From contig CALZOH010000169.1 of the NCBI GenBank assembly GCA_945827465.1, positions 1 through 7,039 on the forward strand: a stretch of DNA of 7,039 nt, written 5' to 3'. The notes beneath the pieces are model-generated. The model was not told the DNA's origin. It did not search any database and saw nothing but the letters and a program-made list of their open reading frames with translations. Source of the stretch: an uncultured Prevotellaceae bacterium. GTDB taxonomy: Bacteria; Bacteroidota; Bacteroidia; Bacteroidales; Bacteroidaceae. The position numbers were made by a program, and so were the translations under genes. Position 1 is the first letter of the stretch; the number at the start of each line of letters is the position of its first letter. Positions 1 to 6,063 of this stretch are shown in pieces.

Positions 1-128
1 TCTGTAGAGGCATTGTCCACCAAAATGATCTCTACGGGCCGATAGGTTTGTCTTTTCACCGACCGCAGGGTGCGTTCCAGCAGTCGTTCTCTATTATAAT
101 AAGGTATAATAATGCTAACCCGCTTCAT
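1..128 (-). CDS. Family 2 glycosyltransferase, N-terminal part only (cut by window start)
   Basis: This is the first 42 codons of a gene that continues beyond position 1. The ATG occupies 128-126 and shares an ATGA overlap (4 nt) with the TGA of the preceding glycosyltransferase. The translation starts MKRVSIIIPYYNRERLLE and goes on to VEIILVDNAST, the classic start of a GT-A fold family 2 glycosyltransferase: the first beta strand and nucleotide-binding loop (VSIIIPYYN), then the second strand ending in the VDNAS-type motif that contacts the nucleotide sugar. The family transfers a sugar from an activated nucleotide donor to a growing glycan on the cytoplasmic side of the membrane. The catalytic DxD and the acceptor domain lie outside the window, so donor and acceptor cannot be inferred. 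It is the last visible gene of the polysaccharide operon. Its N-terminus is of a more canonical GT2 type than that of the two glycosyltransferases before it. Confidence 0.88.
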   Translation of the reverse strand, partial: MKRVSIIIPYYNRERLLERTLRSVKRQTYRPVEIILVDNAST

Positions 129-916
129 TTCATCACATATTTGATACCGCGTGTCATCTCCAACAGCAGGTTCAACGAAAAGGGACGACTGCTTTGGGTC
201 GCCACATACTTTAGACACCTCATCCAGGCTCCTATCGGTCCATGCATCCTGCACAGGACGGCTCCTTTGGTGCGTTGCAGGGCCTTCGAGGTGAGCAGCC
301 GACTCCCCGTAGTAGCAGGATCGGTCACCACGATGACCTCCGGATAATATCTGATGGTGAGACCCCTCTGCGCAGCTTCAAAAAGGAATACTTCTTCTTC
401 GCCACCTTCCAAAAAGTCGCTTCCCAGTCCAAACCTTTCGTCGAAACGGGGCAGCCGTTCGCTCCGCTTCATCACAATTTCAACGGACGAGAAGTAAGTG
501 CCACGCGGTTGTTCCCGATAGTCAAAAGAATGGTAAGCATAGGGTTTCAGCAGTCGACCGTCGGGGCATTCAGCCTGATAACAGGCTATGTCGGGAGCCT
601 GCTCCGCGGCAAAACGCAGCAGAATGCGATCAAAAAAGAGGGGTTCATATCTCACGTCGTCGTCGGCAATGAGCAGCAAGTCTCCCCTCGCCTCCTGCAA
701 GGCTCTGTTGCGATTGGCCGAGAGTCCTCTGCCGCGTGTGCACACTACTCTGACGTCGCTGCGCTTCTCTACCACCTCATGGGCCAGTCCGGCCAGTTCG
801 TCGCGGTCGTATTGATAAGCCACCAAATAACTCACGTCAGCGCGTTGGGGCAGAAACACTTGTCCCACATTCTTCACGCGTTCGTTGAAGGTGCATATCA
901 ATACTTCAAGCGTCAT
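125..916 (-). CDS. Family 2-like glycosyltransferase (263 aa)
   Basis: Predicted cytoplasmic or membrane-associated glycosyltransferase of GT-A type. The N-terminus MTLEVLICTFNERV is the first beta strand of the fold. A conserved GLSANRNRAL segment (about residues 64-73) precedes the metal-binding acidic cluster IADDDVRY (Asp85-Asp87). RFGLGSDFLEGGEEEVF (residues 161-177) matches the region that in GT2 enzymes supplies the catalytic base and acceptor contacts. No clear transmembrane helix is seen; the C-terminal 40 residues are basic and hydrophobic and may bind the membrane surface. The start at 916 is supported by an ATGA overlap with the upstream gene. The neighbouring gene at 913-1740 is a clear paralogue with the same motif order, so the pair probably arose by duplication. 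Donor and acceptor sugars are unknown; the dTDP-amino-sugar genes upstream suggest that a 3-amino-3,6-dideoxyhexose may be one of the residues handled by this cluster. Confidence 0.87.
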   Translation of the reverse strand: MTLEVLICTFNERVKNVGQVFLPQRADVSYLVAYQYDRDELAGLAHEVVEKRSDVRVVCTRGRGLSANRNRALQEARGDLLLIADDDVRYEPLFFDRILLRFAAEQAPDIACYQAECPDGRLLKPYAYHSFDYREQPRGTYFSSVEIVMKRSERLPRFDERFGLGSDFLEGGEEEVFLFEAAQRGLTIRYYPEVIVVTDPATTGSRLLTSKALQRTKGAVLCRMHGPIGAWMRCLKYVATQSSRPFSLNLLLEMTRGIKYVMK

Positions 917-1740
917 GCCATGTCGCGATTACGAGTTCCCCGAAGGTAGAAGATGCCTTCCATAAAGTGTTTAAAGAGGGGTATGAAGTGGGCCATCTTT
1001 CGCCGCATGGCATGAAAGGCAAATCCGAAGGCTTTTAAGAAGGCCATGTTGCCGTAATAGTAATACAACAGGGCACCGAAGGATCTTTGCACCTTGGCAT
1101 CCACAAAGATCAGTCGGGGAAGGAATATCGCCGAGGTCTGAATGATGGGTTGAGGGAAGTATTTGATGTAAAAATGGTGTTGGTGGGCGTCTGCCAGCAA
1201 AATCTGCACCTCATAACAGCTCAGGTAATGTGATCCCAGCCCGAAACGGGCATCAAACCACAATCCGTAGTCTACCATGCGAGCGCGACGACACACCATG
1301 TCGTCTGTCAGCACATACAAGAAGTCGGAGAAGCTGTCCAGCACGCGCGCAGACGATTCGTATTGCCTAACATCCTTTCCGGCGTAACTTTGAGTCTTGA
1401 ATACGGCAATATCAAGCTTTTCGTCTTTCTCGAAAGTTTCCAAAATGGTATCAACAGTGTCTGGCAGAAAGCGGGTATCGTCATCTATCAGATAAACTAA
1501 GTCTGCCGTCGCATGCGAAAGGGCATAATTGCGGTTGGCCGAGAGTCCTTCGCCGCGCAACTTCACCAACATCACGTCGGAACGTTGCTCCAGACTTTCG
1601 GGAATCATCTTTAGATAGTCGTCCTTGGTATATTGGAACGAAACGATGTAGTTCACACCTTTTTTCTCGGGCATCAACAAGTCGGGAATCCTGACAATAC
1701 GGGTGTTGAGGGTGCAGATTAAAATGTCAAGGGTTAACAT
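913..1740 (-). CDS. Family 2-like glycosyltransferase, divergent paralogue (275 aa)
   Basis: Glycosyltransferase of the same subfamily as its downstream neighbour. It shares the N-terminal strand (MLTLDILICTLNTRI), the RGEGLSANRNYAL segment (about residues 62-74), the acidic metal-binding cluster YLIDDDTRF (Asp86-Asp88) and RFGLGS (residues 165-170). It differs where the neighbour has GGEEEVF: here the aligned residues are CYEVQIL (175-181), keeping one Glu but losing two acidic residues and the glycine pair. It could therefore have changed acceptor specificity, altered catalysis, or act as a partner of the other enzyme. The C-terminal part (about 222-262) is aromatic and basic (LLYYYYGN, FHAMRRKMAHF), consistent with membrane association but not a clear helix. 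The ATG at 1740 lies inside the end of the aminotransferase gene (7-nt overlap), and the stop overlaps the next gene by 4 nt, so translational coupling is likely. Confidence 0.86.
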   Translation of the reverse strand: MLTLDILICTLNTRIVRIPDLLMPEKKGVNYIVSFQYTKDDYLKMIPESLEQRSDVMLVKLRGEGLSANRNYALSHATADLVYLIDDDTRFLPDTVDTILETFEKDEKLDIAVFKTQSYAGKDVRQYESSARVLDSFSDFLYVLTDDMVCRRARMVDYGLWFDARFGLGSHYLSCYEVQILLADAHQHHFYIKYFPQPIIQTSAIFLPRLIFVDAKVQRSFGALLYYYYGNMAFLKAFGFAFHAMRRKMAHFIPLFKHFMEGIFYLRGTRNRDMA

Positions 1741-2849
1741 ACAAAAGTGTTAATAAGTTGAATAATATATTTTACTTCTTCCTCGTTCATGGAGGGGTTC
1801 AGCGGCAGGCTCAGCTGCTCGTGCGCCAGCCGTTCGGCCACCTCAAATGTGAGCCGGTTGAGTGCTGCAAAGGTGGCTTGTTTGTGCGGCGGAATGGGGT
1901 AATGTATTTGTGTCTGCACTCCGCCCTCCGCCAGGTGGCGCTGCAGTTGTTCACGCTCGGCGCAAAGTACCGGGAAAATGTGGTAAACGCTCCTGACGCC
2001 TAATGGGTCTTGACGCGTGGGCAGCACTACCCGCTCGTTGCTGATTTCCGTCTCGTAGAGACGGGCCAGCTCCTGCCGGCGGCTGTTGTCGGCGTCCAGC
2101 CTTCTCAGCTTGACCCGCAAGGCGGCGGCCTGCAACTCATCGAGGCGGCTGTTGATGCCTTCCACGTCGTGCACATACTTCACGCTCATGCCGTAGTTGG
2201 CCATCATGCGGGCATAATCGATCACATCCTTTCTTCGAGTCACCAATGCTCCTCCATCGCCCAATGCGCCGAGGTTTTTACCCGGATAAAAGCTGAAGGC
2301 AGCCACATCGCCGCTTGCTCCGGCCCTTCTTCCGCGAGCATCAAAGGCTCCGTGAGCCTGGGCACAGTCTTCTACTACACGCAAACCATTTCGCCCGGCC
2401 AGCGCAGTGATTCGTTCCATGTCGGCCACCTTTCCGAAGAGGTGAACAGGCATGATGGCGCGCGTGCGGGGGGTGATGAGCGATTCCAAGCGGTCGCAGT
2501 CGATGAGGAAGTCATCTTCTCTTACGTCGCAGAGGATGGGCATCAGTTGGGCACGGCTCACGGCTTCGACCGAGGCTATAAAAGTATAAGCAGGCACGAT
2601 CACTTCGTCGCCGTCGGCCCATCCCTCTAAATATTTCAGGCTTCGCAATGCCAGGTAGAGGGCATCCAGTCCGTTGGCCACGCCCAGACAGTGGTCTGAA
2701 CCGCAAAATGCGGCAAACTCGGCCTCAAAAGCACGCGTTTCGTCGCCACCCAGGAACCAGCCCTTTCTCACCACACGCTGCAAGGCTTCATCCAACTCGG
2801 GTTGGAAGCTTTCGGTGATTTTCTGAAGGTTTAAATACTTGATGTCCAT
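1734..2849 (-). CDS. DegT/DnrJ/EryC1-family sugar aminotransferase (FdtB/QdtB-like)
   Basis: PLP-dependent aminotransferase (371 aa from the ATG chosen here), a normal length for this family. Numbered from that ATG, it has the substrate/PLP loop GVANGLDALYLAL (about 56-68), VIVPAYTFIAS (83-93), the PLP-ring motif VVEDCAQAHG (158-167, Asp161 and Gln164) and the Schiff-base lysine in FSFYPGKNLGALGDGG (Lys191). The family transfers an amino group, usually from glutamate, to a keto group of a nucleotide sugar. Placed two genes after a WxcM/FdtA-like 3,4-ketoisomerase, it most likely aminates C3 of a dTDP-3-keto-6-deoxyhexose, as FdtB and QdtB do. WecE-like C4 amination cannot be excluded from motifs alone. 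The start is set at the ATG (2849-2847) because it sits in a TGATG junction sharing one base with the upstream stop. A TTG three codons earlier (2858) is possible but less likely. Confidence 0.93.
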   Translation of the reverse strand: MDIKYLNLQKITESFQPELDEALQRVVRKGWFLGGDETRAFEAEFAAFCGSDHCLGVANGLDALYLALRSLKYLEGWADGDEVIVPAYTFIASVEAVSRAQLMPILCDVREDDFLIDCDRLESLITPRTRAIMPVHLFGKVADMERITALAGRNGLRVVEDCAQAHGAFDARGRRAGASGDVAAFSFYPGKNLGALGDGGALVTRRKDVIDYARMMANYGMSVKYVHDVEGINSRLDELQAAALRVKLRRLDADNSRRQELARLYETEISNERVVLPTRQDPLGVRSVYHIFPVLCAEREQLQRHLAEGGVQTQIHYPIPPHKQATFAALNRLTFEVAERLAHEQLSLPLNPSMNEEEVKYIIQLINTFVC

Positions 2850-3799
2850 CACTTCCAATTTAGCAGGTATTGGTCATAACAAGTGGCACGGCCTCCCAGT
2901 CCTTCTTTCTGAAACTGCAAGCCTTCGTTGAGCCACTCCCCGTTGCGCTCCGTCGAGATACCGAAGTCCAGGAAGACTTTCCCTTCGTGGCGGCATTCCT
3001 CGATGAACTGTTCAAACAGACTGTCGAGGGCACCGCAGTTGCGTCCCTCTGCGTTAGCGGCTATGTATTGCACGTGCATCACCCTACCCGTATCATAACC
3101 CACGCAGCCGGCCACCGGCCGATGGTCCACACAAGCCAAGTGCAGACTGATACGCTCGGGAAAGGCATTCTTCAATACCCGTATTTCGCTGAGGCTGTGC
3201 ACGGGAGAGCATCCGTGACGGGTGGCGAGCACTTCGGTCAAGATATCCCAGAAAAGTCGCCAATCGTCATCGCCTTGTCCACGCCTCACAGCCACACCAC
3301 TGCGCAGAGCTTTGGCCGTTTTGCGCCGGCGAAGTTTCGATAGCGGCAGAGGATGGTCTAAGTCGATGGTGGCAGAGAGTCCACGGCTCACAAGCGTGGC
3401 TTGCCGGCTGAAGAGCCAGTATAAATCTTCCTGGGCCGGATAGGCCATATATATATAAGGTAGGGGTTTATAGAGCAGGCTCTCTGCCGCCAATTCACGA
3501 GTGTAATATTCAGCCGCAGCATCGAGCATGGCCGCCGTGAGCGTGTATCCTACTTGGGGTGATTTCAGTAATCCGCCATAGGTAAGGCCTCCATGCGAGC
3601 GTACTTGCCGTCCATGCAGACTGGCAGGCAGCAGTCCGAGGCATTTTCCTTTTACAAAGAACAGCAGAGAGGCATCTTCAAAACGGTCACGATGATATTC
3701 CATGTAGTCACGATAAAACAAGAAGGTGGCATTGCCTGAGGCTGTCACTGCATCGTCCCACACGGACCGGAGAGCCGCTTCGTATCTGATTACTTGCAT
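2849..3799 (-). CDS. FemAB/GNAT-like acyltransferase of a polysaccharide cluster
   Basis: A 316-residue protein resembling the FemAB-like branch of GNAT acyltransferases. Visible landmarks are SHGGLTYGGLL (68-78), a basic stretch SKLRRRKTAKALRSG (154-168), the acceptor/cofactor region MHVQYIAANAEGRNCGALDSL (starting at 241) and a C-terminal signature FLDFGISTERNGEWLNEGL (276-294) followed by QKEGLGGR and YDQYLL. That last pattern is common in uncharacterised FemAB-like proteins of surface-glycan clusters, as I recall them. FemAB relatives transfer an amino acid from aminoacyl-tRNA, while GNATs transfer an acyl group from acyl-CoA; motifs alone do not decide between them. No signal peptide or membrane helix is seen. 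The gene lies between the ketoisomerase (10-nt overlap) and aminotransferase (1-nt overlap), so I infer that it modifies the new amino group of the dTDP-3-amino sugar, in the slot filled by hexapeptide-repeat FdtC/QdtC in known pathways. Confidence 0.82.
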   Translation of the reverse strand: MQVIRYEAALRSVWDDAVTASGNATFLFYRDYMEYHRDRFEDASLLFFVKGKCLGLLPASLHGRQVRSHGGLTYGGLLKSPQVGYTLTAAMLDAAAEYYTRELAAESLLYKPLPYIYMAYPAQEDLYWLFSRQATLVSRGLSATIDLDHPLPLSKLRRRKTAKALRSGVAVRRGQGDDDWRLFWDILTEVLATRHGCSPVHSLSEIRVLKNAFPERISLHLACVDHRPVAGCVGYDTGRVMHVQYIAANAEGRNCGALDSLFEQFIEECRHEGKVFLDFGISTERNGEWLNEGLQFQKEGLGGRATCYDQYLLNWK

Positions 3800-4215
3800 C
3801 TGACCTGTTTTAAAAAAGTGTCATAGTCGTTTACGTAACCCGTCTCGTCGTAAGGAGCAGAAGCTGCCACCACACACACAGTGCCTGGTCTGAAATTGCG
3901 CAATACACACCACACTCCGGCCTTCACCACTATACCCTGATTGGGAGCTTCGATGGTATAAGTATGATGAAAGCGCCCATCGTCAACGTATATATCGAAG
4001 CCGCCCTGCACGGCAAACACAGCTTCGGAACACTCCCGATGAGCATGTCCGCCCCGCTCAGCGCCGGGCTGCACGTCGTAGATCCAAAACAGACGCTCAA
4101 TGCTGAAGGGAATCTCTTTCTCTCCTTCGGCAAAACACAGCGAACCGCGTTCATCCGTATGCGGACTGACGCTGATCAGTTCACAGTCGACGGGACCTTC
4201 TTGGGTGGAATACAT
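3790..4215 (-). CDS. WxcM/FdtA-like dTDP-4-keto-6-deoxyhexose 3,4-ketoisomerase
   Basis: Single-domain RmlC-type cupin of 141 aa, the usual size for FdtA, QdtA and TylX-type ketoisomerases. These enzymes move the keto group of dTDP-4-keto-6-deoxyglucose from C4 to C3, the first step towards 3-amino-3,6-dideoxyhexoses such as Fuc3NAc and Qui3NAc. Visible family features are DERGSL near the N-terminus (21-26), FWIYDVQPGAERGGHAHR (43-60) with the paired histidines His57 and His59 that correspond to the known catalytic His-x-His, the mid-cupin strand VFAVQGGFDIYVDDG, and the C-terminal SAPYDETGYVNDYDTFL (119-135). The last motif is typical of this family and distinguishes it from RmlC epimerases. 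FdtA (galacto product) and QdtA (gluco product) cannot be told apart by eye. It is the first gene of the polysaccharide operon, preceded by a promoter-like element, and its end overlaps the FemAB-like gene by 10 nt. Confidence 0.92.
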   Translation of the reverse strand: MYSTQEGPVDCELISVSPHTDERGSLCFAEGEKEIPFSIERLFWIYDVQPGAERGGHAHRECSEAVFAVQGGFDIYVDDGRFHHTYTIEAPNQGIVVKAGVWCVLRNFRPGTVCVVAASAPYDETGYVNDYDTFLKQVRCK

Positions 4216-4234
4216 CTTTTGATAAACTTTAGCG

Positions 4235-4242
4235 CAAACTTA
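4235..4242 (-). promoter_or_regulatory. Candidate -7 element for the polysaccharide operon
   Basis: On the minus strand the sequence TAAGTTTG matches the Bacteroidota -7 consensus TAnnTTTG. It lies 19 bp upstream of the ketoisomerase ATG, so the leader would be very short (roughly 10-15 nt). No good TTG -33 element is seen at the usual 19-21 bp distance; a run of eight T on the minus strand lies just upstream instead. The placement after the hairpins and before the first gene supports the call. An 8-base motif with two free positions is weak evidence on its own. Confidence 0.5.
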
Positions 4243-4258
4243 ACCAAAAAAAATGGTT
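4242..4258. repeat. Small inverted repeat around an A8/T8 tract
   Basis: AACCA and TGGTT (5 bp) flank seven A on the plus strand, read as T on the minus strand. It abuts the candidate -7 element of the polysaccharide operon. It may be an operator or merely an A-tract that bends DNA. It could also add a U-rich stretch downstream of the two GC hairpins, although about 30 nt separates them, too far for a classic intrinsic terminator. Confidence 0.35.
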
Positions 4259-4288
4259 TTAAGGGTGTCAAGGCCCTACTTTTTCCTA

Positions 4289-4322
4289 TCAGCCCCGCCG
4301 GAACTATTGCCGACGGGGCTGA
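4289..4322 (-). terminator. Strong 13-bp hairpin, terminator candidate for the synthetase unit
   Basis: TCAGCCCCGCCGG (4289-4301) and CCGACGGGGCTGA (4310-4322) pair over 13 positions with one G-T wobble (on the minus-strand RNA) and an 8-nt loop. It lies about 57 nt downstream of the synthetase stop and before the next promoter-like element, which is the expected place for a terminator. The minus-strand sequence after the stem is ATAGGAAAAAG, so the usual U-tract is missing. It may be a U-less or protein-assisted terminator, or an RNA-stabilising 3' stem. Confidence 0.55.
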
Positions 4323-4328
4323 CGGGCC

Positions 4329-4350
4329 TGCCGTTGGCCAAGGAACGGCA
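4329..4350 (-). terminator. Second hairpin directly downstream of the synthetase
   Basis: TGCCGTT (4329-4335) and AACGGCA (4344-4350) form a perfect 7-bp stem with an 8-nt loop. On the transcript this hairpin begins about 30 nt after the stop codon and is followed 6 nt later by the larger hairpin. No U-tract follows. The two stems probably act together as a 3' end or mRNA-stabilising structure of the regulator/synthetase transcript. Confidence 0.4.
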
Positions 4351-4379
4351 AACTGAGGGCGGAATGACTCTAATTTTTA

Positions 4380-6041
4380 TCAGTCAGTGGCCTCTTTTTC
4401 GCCACGAATGGCTACACGGCGTATTTTACCGCTGATGGTCTTGGGAAGTTCGTCTACAAACTCAATGACACGTGGATATTTGTAGGGAGCAGTAACTTGC
4501 TTCACGTGATCTTGTATCTTACGTGCCAGTTCATCGCCTGCCTGGTCTTTGCAAGCCTTTGAAAGTACGATAGTAGCTTTTACCACCTGACCGCGAATGG
4601 GATCAGGCACGCCAGTGATGGCACATTCCACCACTCCAGGGTAAGTCATCACGGCACTTTCCACTTCAAACGGACCGATGCGGTAACCCGAGCTCTTAAT
4701 AACATCGTCGGCGCGGCCCACATACCAAAAGTAGCCGTCTTCGTCCCTCCAAGCGATGTCGCCAGTGTAATATATGTTGTCGTGCCAGGCTTCGCGCGTC
4801 AGTTCAGGGTCTAAATAGTACTCTTTAAAGAGTCCGAGCGGCTTGCCATGGTCAGTACGAACTACAACCTGGCCTTGCTCGCCGGCTTCAACGCTTCTTC
4901 CGTTCTCATCAATAAGATCCACATCGTATTGAGGGTTCGGTACGCCCATACTACCGGGTTTTGGCGTCATCCAAGGGAATGTTCCGATGGTAAGAGTGGT
5001 TTCGGTTTGTCCGAAACCTTCCATTAAGCGCAAACCGGTGAGTTTTTTGAACTCATGATAGACTGATGGGTTGAGGGCTTCGCCTGCAATGGTGCAATAC
5101 TCCAGTGATGACAGGTCGTACTTCGACAAATCTTCGTGGATGAGAAAGCGGAATACGGTGGGAGGTGCACACAACGAAGTCACTCGGTGACGCTCAATCA
5201 TGTGGAGGATGTCAGCCGGTGTAAACTTCTTATGATCATACACGAAGATGTTGGCACCGGCAATCCATTGGCCATATAATTTTCCCCAGACAGCCTTGCC
5301 CCACCCCGTGTCGGCAATGGTCAGGTGCAAGCTACCCTCGTGGAGGTTGTGCCAGATAGCTCCCGTCACGATATGACCTAAGGGATAGGTATAATCGTGC
5401 ATCACCATCTTGGGTTCACCCGATGTGCCGCTGGTGAAATAGAGCAATGACGAGTCTTCATTGGCATTGACGAAGGCGGGACGCTCAAATGGTGCGGCAG
5501 CACTGATTCCGGTCTGAAAGTCAAGGAATCCCTCGGGCTGCAAAGGACCTACCGAGATCAGATGAGTCACCGTAGGACAGTTGGGCATAGCTTTCAGCAC
5601 GTGGTCAGTCACACTTTCTTCGCCTACACAGACTATGACCTTGATCGAAGCCCGATGACAGCGGTAAACAATGTCTTGGTCGGTAAGCAGATGGGTGGCC
5701 GGGATGCAAACAGCCCCTAACTTGTGAAGGGCAAGTATCGAAAACCAAAATTCATACCTTCGTTTGAGGATGAGCATCACTTTATCGTCCTTACCAATGC
5801 CTAACGAGCGGAAATAAGAGGCCGTTCGGTCGGTATATTCCTTTAAGTCGCCGAAGGTAAACTGCCTACATTCGCCGGCATCGTTGGTCCAAAGCAAGGC
5901 ATTGCGATCAGGAGCAATGCGAGCCCACTCATCCATCACATCGTAGGCAAAGTTGAAGTTGTGGGGAACCTGAATATGAAGATGTTCTTTAAAGTCTTGT
6001 TGAGATTTGAATTGAGTTTGTGAAAGGAATCTTTCTATCAT
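4380..6041 (-). CDS. AMP-forming acyl-CoA synthetase (acetyl/medium-chain type)
   Basis: Adenylate-forming enzyme of the ANL superfamily, 553 aa and full length. It would activate a carboxylic acid with ATP to an acyl-AMP and transfer the acyl group to CoA in the cytoplasm. Visible core motifs in order: phosphate-binding loop YFTSGTSGEPKMVMHD (201-216), GEAL (320-323), GFGQTETT (342-349), YYTGD (424-428), hinge region YVGRADDVIKSSGYRIGPFEVES (starting at 440) and C-terminal catalytic lysine in LPKTISGKIRR (Lys539). The GRADDVIKSSGYRIGPFEVE wording resembles medium-chain ACSM enzymes more than canonical Acs, and the protein is about 100 residues shorter than Acs. Substrate is not determinable by eye; propionate, butyrate, branched-chain or aromatic acids are all possible. 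Lys539 is the position acetylated to control Acs in other bacteria. It follows the HTH/cupin regulator by 22 nt with no promoter-like element between, so they are probably cotranscribed. Confidence 0.93.
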   Translation of the reverse strand: MIERFLSQTQFKSQQDFKEHLHIQVPHNFNFAYDVMDEWARIAPDRNALLWTNDAGECRQFTFGDLKEYTDRTASYFRSLGIGKDDKVMLILKRRYEFWFSILALHKLGAVCIPATHLLTDQDIVYRCHRASIKVIVCVGEESVTDHVLKAMPNCPTVTHLISVGPLQPEGFLDFQTGISAAAPFERPAFVNANEDSSLLYFTSGTSGEPKMVMHDYTYPLGHIVTGAIWHNLHEGSLHLTIADTGWGKAVWGKLYGQWIAGANIFVYDHKKFTPADILHMIERHRVTSLCAPPTVFRFLIHEDLSKYDLSSLEYCTIAGEALNPSVYHEFKKLTGLRLMEGFGQTETTLTIGTFPWMTPKPGSMGVPNPQYDVDLIDENGRSVEAGEQGQVVVRTDHGKPLGLFKEYYLDPELTREAWHDNIYYTGDIAWRDEDGYFWYVGRADDVIKSSGYRIGPFEVESAVMTYPGVVECAITGVPDPIRGQVVKATIVLSKACKDQAGDELARKIQDHVKQVTAPYKYPRVIEFVDELPKTISGKIRRVAIRGEKEATD

Positions 6042-6049
6042 GGTATATT

Positions 6050-6059
6050 TTCAGCTGAA
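6050..6059. repeat. Perfect 10-bp palindrome between regulator and synthetase
   Basis: TTCAGCTGAA is a perfect palindrome in the 22-bp gap between the regulator stop and the synthetase start, about 9 nt before the ATG. It could be a small operator or an RNA element near the start codon, but a 10-bp palindrome can also arise by chance. Confidence 0.25.
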
Positions 6060-6063
6060 GGGA

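Noticed and set aside
242..949. Plus-strand open frame of 235 codons
   Set aside because: It lies opposite a clear glycosyltransferase with conserved motifs, shows no recognisable domain and runs across a gene junction; it is an antisense shadow.
2010..2630. Plus-strand open frame of 206 codons
   Set aside because: It lies antisense to the motif-rich core of the aminotransferase, has His/Val-rich low-complexity composition and no family signature.
2850..2858. TTG start for the aminotransferase three codons upstream
   Set aside because: The ATG at 2849 forms a TGATG junction with the upstream stop, a standard coupling arrangement, so the TTG start is less likely.
2870..3343. Plus-strand open frame of 157 codons
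   Set aside because: It lies wholly opposite the FemAB-like gene, whose C-terminal signature is clear; there is no independent support.
1..4215. Recently transferred island by base composition
   Set aside because: By eye the polysaccharide genes are not obviously different in composition from the regulator/synthetase genes, and no integrase, tRNA or insertion sequence is visible.
3964..4356. Plus-strand open frame of 130 codons reaching into the intergenic hairpins
   Set aside because: Most of it is opposite the ketoisomerase, and the rest translates hairpin DNA; no domain is visible.
4216..4379. Riboswitch or small RNA gene between the two operons
   Set aside because: The hairpins are simple stems next to a stop codon and match no riboswitch layout I recognise; 3' end structures explain them better.
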